Source: Closterium sp. Naga37s-1 (Eukaryota; Streptophyta; Zygnematophyceae; Desmidiales; Closteriaceae). From it: a stretch of DNA of 64,000 bases. A program made the translations under genes and the position numbers. The notes below the pieces were generated by a model. The model saw only the letters and a list, made by a program, of their open reading frames with translations. It was not told the origin of the DNA and did no database searches. Shown in pieces: positions 10,451-18,803 of this stretch. The DNA is taken from positions 3,127,001-3,191,000 of the forward strand of contig CANJKZ010000080.1 of NCBI GenBank assembly GCA_947471745.1, in the 5' to 3' direction. Each line of letters starts with the position of its first letter. The first letter of the stretch is position 1.

Positions 10451-11315
10451 CCTGTCGCGGCGCGCCGGGGACCCGTGCACTGCCCCCCCCCCCCCCCTTT
10501 TCCCGTCGCCCGTCGCGGCTCCTTGGGGGGCCGCGACCTTGGGGGGGGGGGGCGCGCGTCGCCCCTTCTGCCGCCTGTTCTGGCGCCCTGGGAGGCCGCG
10601 CGTCGCCCCCCCCCCGTAACCTCCCTACCCGCCATCCCGCCCTGCCCTGTGTTAGGGTTTGGGGGTGGCGGGTGTGTGGTCTCCCCTGCTCCTCCTCCTC
10701 CTCTGTCTCCCACTACTGCAGCTGCCGCTGAGGGGGGTGGGTGTGTGGGAGTCGACGGAGTGGTGCTAGGGGGTGGAGTGTGAGTGAACCTAGGGGTGCA
10801 GCAGGGGGTGTGTGAAAGGGGGGTGGGATAGTTTGGGGAGGTTGAAGGGGGGTGGCCGCCGTGAAGCCCGCAGCTCCAGTCGCCCGTGAGACCGTTGCGC
10901 CAGTCGCCCGTGAGCCCGTTGCGCCAGTTGCCCGTGAGCCCGTTGCTCCAGTCGCCCGTGAGTCCGTTGCTCCTGCCGCTCAGAGTTAGCCGCGGAGCCA
11001 GTTACTCCAGTAGCCCGTGTGCCAGTTGCTCCAGTTGCCAGTGTGCCAGTTGCTCCAGTTGCCCGTGTGCCAGTTGCTCCAGTTGCGCCGTGTGCCAGCA
11101 GCTTCAGCTGCCGCCCACTACCTCCTCTCCTCTCATAGTCCCTCCTCCTCCACACTTGCCCTCTGTGATAGCCTCTAGCTTTGCTTACATTTGTGAACTT
11201 TAAACTGTTGCTTCTTGTACTTGTGCTCAGAATGTGTGGTGACATTGTGATCCACCCTGAGCTTGTTCTGCTTTGCTTCTTGTGCTGATTACACCCCACT
11301 TTGACTATGGGGGTG

Positions 11316-11457
11316 TGTCAGAATATTATGTTTCTCTAGTCTGCAGTGGGGTGCTCTATAGTGAGTACAGCCCTGTTAGGGTTTGCTATATGTATCCCAA
11401 TGTTTGCTAGTGTCTCCTCCTTCTCTCATTTCACATTCCTTGTTATTTCTTCTCACA
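11316..11457 (+). repeat. 3' LTR of non-autonomous element
   Basis: This 142-bp LTR is preceded by the polypurine tract ATGGGGGTG and followed by the target duplication CGAAT. Confidence 0.9.
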
Positions 11458-11462
11458 CGAAT

Positions 11463-11991
11463 CGTCCGTGCTTGTGCGCATGTGCTGCTAGGGTGACAAC
11501 CCTTCTCCTCCTGGCACCATCGTCGTGTGAAAGATTTCACGCGAGTCGCACGACGATGACCCGTCCAAGATTATCACCCAACTACTCTAGTAAGGAGCCC
11601 CCCCCCGCGCATAAGTAGCAACGAACTTGGCTGTTCTTGAACATCGCGTTATCTAGTCCCGCATCTTTGCTCGCTTCTGAAACCTGCAAGGTTTTACGGC
11701 CACTATTACTAGTACTGCAAGATCAACGGGCTCGTCTCTCTGACATCGCTTACTATCATGGAGCGAACTGTGTTTTACTGGGTTCTAATATGTGAGCACC
11801 CCCCATTGACGCCCTTTCGCAAGAGCATCCACGGCTCTGCCGCCTTCTGATTACAGCTCGTCTTGGGTGGTGTTTGTGCCTTGTGCAGTTGTAACGCTCG
11901 TCACGGTGGGTGCAGAGTCTGCAACGTCATCATCGCTCCCAATCCCAACAACCCCCCCAGCGTCCCTTGCAACCTTATTTTCTAGCGGGCG
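11463..11991. other. Remainder of the dispersed repeat; no gene recognised
   Basis: 11463-11600 continues the duplicated segment described at 8961-9240. From 11600 to the gypsy repeat at 11992 I see no coding feature or structural repeat. Confidence 0.5.
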
Positions 11992-13302
11992 TGTCACCGA
12001 ATATGCACGGTTGTGCATATAAGGTGCCAGTTATGTTGCGGTGTAGTGTGGGGTGTAGCATTACCGAATATGAACATTTGGGGTGCAGGTAGTTGGGGAC
12101 CAGGGAGAGTGCCGCGAAGTTGGTAGGAGAGCTCCGAGGGGTGAAATATAAGGAACCGAACCAACCCAGGCTCGAGGCGCACATTGAGAAATGCACGCTT
12201 CGAGCCAGGGACAGGTAAATTCACTAACACACACTCACTCGTTGCTTTTCTCTTGGTATCCTTTCGTATAGTGGATCGTTGTTACCTTCATCCTTCGGCT
12301 AGGTGACACACCACTCAGGGAGGACCCTTCGGGTGGGAGCTTTGTCTCTTTCATAACAAGAGAAAAGCGTGCGCGCGTACAAGGATGGACGGGTATGAGC
12401 TGCATCATGGCAGGACGTATGGTCGTGTCACCGAATATGCACGGTTGTGCATATAAGGTGCCAGTTATGTTGCGGTGTAGTGTGGGGTGTAGCATTACCG
12501 AATATGAACATTTGGGGTGCAGGTAGTTGGGGACCAGGGAGAGTGCCGCGAAGTTGGTAGGAGAGCTCCGAGGGGTGAAATATAAGGAACCGAACCAACC
12601 CAGGCTCGAGGCGCACATTGAGAAATGCACGCTTCGAGCCAGGGACAGGTAAATTCACTAACACACACTCACTCGTTGCTTTTCTCTTGGTATCCTTTCG
12701 TATAGTGGATCGTTGTTACCTTCATCCTTCGGCTAGGTGACACACCACTCAGGGAGGACCCTTCGGGTGGGAGCTTTGTCTCTTTCATAACAAGAGAAAA
12801 GCGTGCGCGCGTACAAGGATGGACGGGTATGAGCTGCGTCATGGCAGGACGTATGGTCGTGTCACCGAATATGCACGGTTGTGCATATAAGGTGCCAGTT
12901 ATGTTGCGGTGTAGTGTGGGGTGTAGCATTACCGAATATGAACATTTGGGGTGCAGGTAGTTGGGGACCAGGGAGAGTGCCGCGAAGTTGGTAGGAGAGC
13001 TCCGAGGGGTGAAATATAAGGAACCAATGTGAACGAACCAACCCAGGCTCGAGGCGCACATTGAGAAATGCACGCTTCGAGCCAGGGACAGGTAAATTCA
13101 CTAACACACACTCACTCGTTGCTTTTCTCTTGGTATCCTTTCGTATAGTGGATCGTTGTTACCTTCATCCTTCGGCTAGGTGACACACCACTCAGGGAGG
13201 ACCCTTCGGGTGGGAGCTTTGTCTCTTTCATAACAAGAGAAAAGCGTGCGCGCGTACAAGGATGGACGGGTATGAGCTGCGTCATGGCAGGACGTATGGT
13301 CG
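11992..13302 (+). repeat. Three tandem LTR-leader units at the gypsy 5' end
   Basis: Units start at 11992, 12426 and 12860 (spacing 434 bp). Each has an LTR (317, 317 and 326 bp) bounded by the inverted ends TGTCACC and GGTGACA, then 117 bp of leader that includes the ATG and first dozen codons of the following ORF. Only unit 3 carries a 9-bp insertion (AATGTGAAC) also found in the 3' LTR at 20507-20832, so unit 3 is the true 5' LTR. Units 1 and 2 are extra copies. No obvious tRNA-Met primer site follows the LTR; CACCACTCAGGGAGG is the adjacent sequence. Confidence 0.85.
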
Positions 13303-14718
13303 TCGCGAGGAGGATCGCGCGTGGCGCGGACACTCGCGTGAGCGTGGGCGATCGTTGGAGAGATCGCCGCGGAGGCCTGCCTTTCGCGCGGACCAGGTGC
13401 CTCTCGCGCCCGGGCGCCGAGAGGGCGGATCCGCACGAGCAGGAGCGGGCGGATCGGGATCGGCCCTGGTGGGAAGTGATCCGTGGCGGACGGAACCGCG
13501 CCACGGAGCAGGTGGCGATCTTGGGTATCGTCAGGAGACGGGAGCGTATCGCTCGCCGGAGGCAAGCTATCGCCGTCGCGAGGATCGGAGTCGCGGGCGA
13601 GGCTTGGAGGAGTTGTTTTCGTGCCGAGAGGGAGACCTCAACGCCGATGGAGATGGAGTGGAAGAGAGCTCGGACACGTCGCAGGGATCCGAGCGTGACA
13701 ACGTGCCTGAGGTTGACGGCGAAGCCCAGGAGGAGGGCGCAAGCGAGCAGCGCGACATGCCCGCGGAGGTAACGGAGGCAAACCCTGCCAAGGCAGGCGA
13801 GGCGGAAGAGGCAGGCAGAACTAGCGGCGTACGAAGCGCGCGTAAGGAAGCACCCGTTTCTGGACAACAGGCGCACGGCGGGGAGCAGGGCAGCGGCGCG
13901 TCGCGCGCGCCAGATCCGCGCCAGCAGAATGATGGAAAGCGGGGAAGCGGTCCGCGCGCGCCAGATCGGCGCCCGCATCATGACGAAAGGCGGGGAGGCG
14001 GGTCGCGTTCGCCTGAGCCACGTCGCGTTCGCCTGAGCCACGTCAGCATCGTGACGGGAGACGGGGAAGTGGATCGCGTTCGCCGGATCCGGGGAAGTAT
14101 CACAGCGGGAGACGGGAGGGCGGATCGCGTTCGCTGGATCCGTGGAGGAATCGCAGCGGGAGGCGGGGAGGCGAGTCACGCTCGCCGGATTCGTGGAGGA
14201 ATCGCAGCAGGAGGTGGGGAGGTGAGTCACGCTCGCCAGATCCGTGGAGGAATCGCAGCGGGAGAAGGGGAGGCGAGTCACGCTCGCCGGATCCGCGTCA
14301 GCAGCATCACGGAGCGTGGGGAAGCGGGTCACGCTCGCCGGATCGGCGCCAATGCCATGAGGGAAGGCGTGGAGGCGAGTCGCGTTCGCCAGATTCGTAT
14401 CGCCAGCATGACGGGAGGCGGGGAAGTGGGCCACGCTCGCCGGATCTGCGCAAACATCAGGAGAGGAAGTGGGGAGGCGAGTCAAGTTCGCCAGATCGGC
14501 ACCAAGAACGGGGTATGAGCAGGGGAAGCGAGCATCGCTCGCTGGATCAGCGTCCGCGGCGTGAAGAGAGATATGGAGGCGGGCACCGCTCGCCAGAACG
14601 TGATCTGCAGCGAGGACAAAGAGGGAGATGGGAGGAGGAGTGGCGTCACCGAGACAATCGTTATGGGCAGGAGGGAAGGAGGGCTCCGCGATCCCCGACA
14701 CCTGAGAAGCGCTGGTAG
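13262..14718 (+). pseudogene. Arg/Ser-rich ORF upstream of gag (frameshifted)
   Basis: The ORF starts at ATG 13262 and reads a strongly basic, Arg/Ser/Glu/Gly-rich protein. A 20-bp tandem duplication at about 14004-14043 shifts the frame. After it, the same style of sequence continues in another frame to the TAG at 14716. The second half has about ten repeats of roughly 20 residues with the core GGESRSPD, resembling RS domains of splicing factors. Undisrupted length would be near 480 residues. The repeat may bind RNA or host splicing proteins, but this is inference. It ends 257 bases before gag and in a different frame, so it is a separate ORF. Confidence 0.6.
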
Positions 14719-14975
14719 CACCAAGGGCGAGGGGAAGATTGGGCGCGGGCGAGTTACTCACCAGATCGGCGAGGGAGGAAGGGTGAGGAGGAAAGGCGAT
14801 GGGAAGCAAAGCAGGAGCAGCACAGAAGCAAAGGTGTAGGCAGCGGTCTGGCATATAGCATGGAGCGCGCCAGAGAAGCAAGGAAGGGATCGAGCGGGCT
14901 AGAGGAGGAGGGACGTCAGGAAGGCAGGAAAGGGGAGCAAGTGAGTCATGGGGCGAGGGGCGTGGAAGTGCAGCG

Positions 14976-16688
14976 ATGGCCACACATGTGGAAGTGCCGG
15001 CGCGGTTCTCAGGAGACCAGCGCGTGGGGCCTACACTGAAGAACTACTTGATGCAAGTGGGGAATGTGAGATATAGATGTGAGCGGAGCGGCATGGATGC
15101 GGTGGATTTCTTCCTAAGTCTGCCAAATACATTGGAAGGGGAGGCGAAGACGCTGTACAGAATGAGGATGGATGAATTGCTTGAGAGGGCGGGCAGGTAT
15201 GGGGAAGACCCTACAGAGGCATTTCTGAAGCGGCTGCAGCGGCAGTTTTCCGGACATACTGCAGAGAAGATAAGGGAATTTCAGGAGTTCCGGAGAGGGA
15301 GGAGTGAGTCGTTGCTCACCTATTACAATCGGCTGATCAACTTGGCGGAGGATGTGACGTGTGGGGACATGGGCCTCTTGGTGAGCAAGTTCTTGGATGG
15401 GCTGGACAACACCATGGGAAACGGGCTGCGCATGAAGGTGTATGAGGTGGGGGCAGGCACAACGCTGGATGAGGTATTCGAATTGGCAGAGAAGATGGAG
15501 CAAGCACAAAGAAAATATGAGGCATATCGACCCAGGACCATGGAGCGAAGCCGTGGGCCGACTTGGGCAGCAACGATCATACCTGAAGAAAGGGAGAAGG
15601 CAGTGGGTCGAGGAGAGAACAGGCCAGAGACACGGACATGCCATAGATGCGGACAGCCGGGACACATACGCAAGGACTGCAAAAACTGTGACAGTTGCGG
15701 GAAACCAGGGCATCGGCGACGGGAATGCCCTGAAGCACCGAAGTGTGAAATCTGTGGAAGAGGAGGACATGCGGCAAAAGACTGCTACCAGCGAGAGGGA
15801 GCAGCAAAGAAGAAGCTGGAGGAACACGAGAAGCAGATCAGCCGGCTGCAAGCGCAGCTGCAGGCACTGGGACCTCGACGCGAAGCAGAGGCAGGGATGT
15901 ATGCCAGGGATGAGGAGGAAGAAGATGTAGCACAGGAAGAGCAAGGAGCACTCATGGCGTGGGGATTGAGGGAGGAGGATGAGGAAGAACATGAGGAGCA
16001 ACCTGCATACATGGCATGGAGAGGGAGAGAAGAGATGGGGCTGCGCAGCGGAGGTAAGGATGGGCGAAGGGAACAGGCGAGGAAAGAGCGGGAAAGGGGG
16101 CAGAAGCCAGAAGAGAAGGAAGAGAGATGCACAGCTGCACGTCACCCGCAGGAGCGGCTGGCATGTCAAACATCGGTGCTGCTGATCCAGAATGGAGCAC
16201 TGACGGTGGAAGGGGAGAAGGCAAAGACAGCTATCATAGACACCGGAGCACAGAATGTCATACTAGGGAAGGGGATGGCCGAGAAGCTGGGACTGTGGGC
16301 ACCGGACAGACATGTGATGAAGGGGATGCTAGTAATGACGGCAGAGGGAGGAGAGTCAAAATGGATGCCCTGCACGAGGACTCCGATAGAACTAACGGTG
16401 TTGAAAGGGGAGAAACATGAGACGCCAGTCAGAATCAGATGCGGGATTTCAGAGTCGGAAGATTTTGATGTGCTGGTGGGCACGGAGATGATTTTTGCAT
16501 TGGGCATGACCATCTGCTTTTGGAAAGAGACAGTGGATTTCCGAACTAGGTGGTGGAGGAAGGGTGAACCGCTAGGGCAGCTGCCGGTGCAGTTTGTGAA
16601 GACAGAGCCAAAGAGGGCCTACGGTGCAGGTCAGAAGGAGGTGACGGTAAAGCAGGGGGCACAAGAGCGAGTGGCTGGCAAAGGATAG
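14976..16688 (+). CDS. gag-pro: Gypsy Gag-protease polyprotein
   Basis: This is a 570-residue open frame. Residues 1-200 fit a retrotransposon Gag capsid (FFLSLPNTLEGEAKTLY, LLTYYNRLINLAED). Residues 222-269 hold three CCHC zinc knuckles (CHRCGQPGHIRKDC, CDSCGKPGHRRREC, CEICGRGGHAAKDC) for RNA packaging. A charged, probable coiled-coil stretch follows. An aspartic protease domain has the active-site motif IIDTGAQ with the catalytic Asp at about residue 422. Gag forms the particle and protease matures it. The frame closes at TAG 16686-16688, followed by GGCAGGGAG; the methyltransferase frame continues in the same register 15 bases later, so readthrough is conceivable. Confidence 0.92.
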   Translation: MATHVEVPARFSGDQRVGPTLKNYLMQVGNVRYRCERSGMDAVDFFLSLPNTLEGEAKTLYRMRMDELLERAGRYGEDPTEAFLKRLQRQFSGHTAEKIREFQEFRRGRSESLLTYYNRLINLAEDVTCGDMGLLVSKFLDGLDNTMGNGLRMKVYEVGAGTTLDEVFELAEKMEQAQRKYEAYRPRTMERSRGPTWAATIIPEEREKAVGRGENRPETRTCHRCGQPGHIRKDCKNCDSCGKPGHRRRECPEAPKCEICGRGGHAAKDCYQREGAAKKKLEEHEKQISRLQAQLQALGPRREAEAGMYARDEEEEDVAQEEQGALMAWGLREEDEEEHEEQPAYMAWRGREEMGLRSGGKDGRREQARKERERGQKPEEKEERCTAARHPQERLACQTSVLLIQNGALTVEGEKAKTAIIDTGAQNVILGKGMAEKLGLWAPDRHVMKGMLVMTAEGGESKWMPCTRTPIELTVLKGEKHETPVRIRCGISESEDFDVLVGTEMIFALGMTICFWKETVDFRTRWWRKGEPLGQLPVQFVKTEPKRAYGAGQKEVTVKQGAQERVAGKG

Positions 16689-16703
16689 GGCAGGGAGCCC
16701 AGG

Positions 16704-17561
16704 ATGCGCCACATGGATGAGCCTAGCCAACAGACTGATTGGCAGCAACCCATCCGGCTGGTGGAACTGTTCGGGGGAATAGGGGCGGGACTGGCAGCAG
16801 TGGTGCGGAATGGAATAGCGGTGAAACAGTGGATCTACGTGGAGCAGGCAGCGGAAGTGAGGAAGATAGCGGAACATCATGCGTGGGAGCTGCATAGAGA
16901 GTTTTCGGAGCTGCTGAGGGGAGACGTGATCAAGGCAGCGATGAGCAGAGGAGTGAACGATGTAAAAGCAATCACGGAAGCTGAAGTGGCAAGCTGGGGG
17001 CACGTGGACCTGCTGGTGGCAGGGTGGGAATGCCAAGGGGTATCATGGGCGGGAAAGGGCAAGGGTGAGCTAGACCCCAGGACCAAACTGATGGAGGAGT
17101 TGTTCAAGATTATGGAGTGGGTGCAGGCTAGGCAGGGCAGACTGGCCTACTTGCTGGAACACTTGGACATGGAAGGAGATGTCCGGGAACCAGTAAGGTT
17201 GGTAAGGGAGAGAGTGACAAGGCAGGTGGGCAAAGGGGTGAGCAGTGACGCGGCACGGATGGGAGCCTATGCACATCGGCTTAGGATGTACTGGCAGAAT
17301 GTGGTGCCAGTGGAAGATCTGCAGAGGGAGATAGAGGGAGTGCAGAGGGCAGGGGGGCGAAAGGTGAGCGACATACTGGAGCCAGGAAGGACTCCAGCAC
17401 CAGTGAGCAAAATGAGCTACAGCGGGCACTACCCGTGCAACCAGGTGGGACAGGAGAGGCAGGCATTACCCACCCTGGTGTCATATGAGGGGGCAGCAGG
17501 ATATCGGATGGATGGGGAGCAGCCGGGCCCAGGACTTGTACATGACCATAGGAAGGGATGA
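16704..17561 (+). CDS. Cytosine-5 DNA methyltransferase domain inside gypsy pol
   Basis: Motif I, which binds S-adenosylmethionine, is LVELFGGIGAGL at residues 19-30. Motif IV is VDLLVAGWECQGVSWAGKGKG with the catalytic Cys at residue 110; the usual Pro-Cys is Glu-Cys here. Motif VI (usually ENV) is EHL at 152-154, after a GRLAYLL strand. Motif VIII is HRLRMYWQN at 191-199. A PTLVSY segment resembles motif IX. The frame stops at TGA 17559-17561, but the same register continues with GNA motif X at the start of the next ORF, so one enzyme was split by a single stop. Overall layout is closest to DNMT3/DRM-type enzymes. It would methylate cytosines in DNA, perhaps on the element or its target. 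The substitutions in motifs IV and VI could impair catalysis. Confidence 0.85.
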   Translation: MRHMDEPSQQTDWQQPIRLVELFGGIGAGLAAVVRNGIAVKQWIYVEQAAEVRKIAEHHAWELHREFSELLRGDVIKAAMSRGVNDVKAITEAEVASWGHVDLLVAGWECQGVSWAGKGKGELDPRTKLMEELFKIMEWVQARQGRLAYLLEHLDMEGDVREPVRLVRERVTRQVGKGVSSDAARMGAYAHRLRMYWQNVVPVEDLQREIEGVQRAGGRKVSDILEPGRTPAPVSKMSYSGHYPCNQVGQERQALPTLVSYEGAAGYRMDGEQPGPGLVHDHRKG

Positions 17562-17573
17562 TGGGAAGAGCCC

Positions 17574-18764
17574 ATGGCTTTGGAGAGGGAGCTGGCCATG
17601 GGGTACAAGGAGAATGCCACAGCAGCCCCTGGAGTGAGTGAGAAGGAAAGGAGGCGGGCGTTGGGGAACGCTATGGATGGGTACATGATGAGATGGCTGG
17701 TGCAACGGATGTGGAAGGAGACAGTGCTGCACTGGGGACTGAAGGAGGGAGAAAACACAATAGCAATAGTCATACAAGGGGTATGGGCCTGCCTGCAGAG
17801 AGAGGAGCCAGAGTGGAGGATAGGTGAGAACATGAGCAAAGAAGGGAAGGCAGCCATGCGAACACTGCTGGCCAAGCATCGGAAGGGCTTCGCTTTCACC
17901 CTGAAGGAGTTGGGGAAGTGCAAGATTAAGGAGATGGCACTGAAGCTGAGCTGTGATGAGCCGGTATTCCACCGAAGGAGGAAGATGCCACCAGGGGATG
18001 AAGAGATATGTAGGGAGAAAATCAAGGAGCTGCTGGAAGCCGGTCTGATTCGGAGGTCAGAGTCGGAATACGCCACCCCGACCGTGGTGGCAGCCAGGAA
18101 AGACTTGACAGGCGAGGTGCTGAGCAGGAGAATGTGTGGGGATTACAGGGATCTTAACAAAATCACTGTACCGGACAGATATCCGATGCCGATGGCGGAA
18201 GAACTCTTCGACAAGTTGGCCGATGGGGTGTTTTTCACAACGCTGGACCTACGGCAGGGGTTCAATCAAATAAAGATCAGAGAAGAAGATGTGAAGAAAA
18301 CGGCCTTTCATGGACCTGATGGGCTGTACGAGTGGTTGTACATGCCGTTCGGTCTAAGGAACGCTTCGGCAGTATTCCAAAGGATCATGGATGCGGTGCT
18401 GCGGGGTATAGAGCATGCGGTATGTTATATTGATGACGTAGTGGTCTTCAGCCTAACCGAACAGCAGCACCTGGAGGACGTGGAGAGGACACTGAGTGCC
18501 ATAGAGGGGGCAGGGCTCACCTGTCATCCCAACAAATGCAGATGGGGGGAGCAGACAGTGCAGTACTTGGGGTATGAGGTCACAGGGGGACAAATCGGGA
18601 TCCAGCAAGCGAAGGTGCAGGTGCTGGACAGGCTGAGGGAACCCAGAGACAAGTCCGGGCTGAGGGCGGTCTTGGGCTTCCTCAGCTATTACAGACGCTT
18701 CGTGCCTAACTTCAGCAAGAGAGCAACGGTGTTGAACGGGATGCTGCGGGAAGACAAGGCATGA
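17574..18764 (+). CDS. pol: Methyltransferase C-terminal end plus gypsy reverse transcriptase
   Basis: The first 50 residues include RRALGNAMDGYMMRWLV. Its GNA at 31-33 matches motif X of cytosine-5 methyltransferases, completing the domain of the preceding ORF, which is in the same frame across one TGA. From about residue 130 the protein is a Ty3/gypsy RT: FHRRRKMPP, RMCGDYRDLNKITVPDRYPM, FFTTLDLRQGFNQIKI, YEWLYMPFGLRNASAVFQR, and the polymerase motif YIDD with catalytic Asp 287 and 288, then the RNase H connection (VLGFLSYYRRFVPNF). The frame ends at TGA 18762-18764, where RNase H sequence continues in the same register. The ATG is simply the first Met after the upstream stop, not a proven start. 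Confidence 0.9.
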   Translation: MALERELAMGYKENATAAPGVSEKERRRALGNAMDGYMMRWLVQRMWKETVLHWGLKEGENTIAIVIQGVWACLQREEPEWRIGENMSKEGKAAMRTLLAKHRKGFAFTLKELGKCKIKEMALKLSCDEPVFHRRRKMPPGDEEICREKIKELLEAGLIRRSESEYATPTVVAARKDLTGEVLSRRMCGDYRDLNKITVPDRYPMPMAEELFDKLADGVFFTTLDLRQGFNQIKIREEDVKKTAFHGPDGLYEWLYMPFGLRNASAVFQRIMDAVLRGIEHAVCYIDDVVVFSLTEQQHLEDVERTLSAIEGAGLTCHPNKCRWGEQTVQYLGYEVTGGQIGIQQAKVQVLDRLREPRDKSGLRAVLGFLSYYRRFVPNFSKRATVLNGMLREDKA

Positions 18765-18803
18765 GAGTGGGGAGAGAAGCAGAGGGAGGCGCTGCAGGAC
18801 CTG

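Larger units (their letters stand above)
9639..11457 (+). mobile_element. Non-autonomous copia derivative (no protein coding)
   Basis: This 1819-bp plus-strand element has LTRs at 9639-9753 and 11316-11457, a perfect 5-bp target duplication CGAAT (9634-9638 and 11458-11462), and a primer-binding site TGGTTTCAGAGC directly after the 5' LTR. The 3' LTR is 27 bp longer. The interior holds a GC-rich leader repeat, a second repeat, and the conserved 3' noncoding block of the autonomous elements, but no gag or pol. It is best described as a LARD/TRIM-like derivative mobilised in trans by copia relatives such as E1-E4. Confidence 0.9.

Noticed and set aside
9887..10713. Pro/Arg-rich proteins on both strands
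   Set aside because: They come from the GC-rich leader minisatellite of a coding-free element.
12235..13107. Small proteins repeated in the gypsy 5' units
   Set aside because: They are antisense readings of the LTR; their repetition follows the 434-bp unit, not coding selection.
13112..14983. A 623-codon minus-strand frame opposite the Arg/Ser-rich ORF
   Set aside because: It is the antisense shadow of GC-rich SRSPD repeats, starts near gag and ends in the LTR, and has no recognisable domain.
15114..16169. Long minus-strand frames opposite Gag
   Set aside because: They are antisense of a well-supported gag-protease gene.
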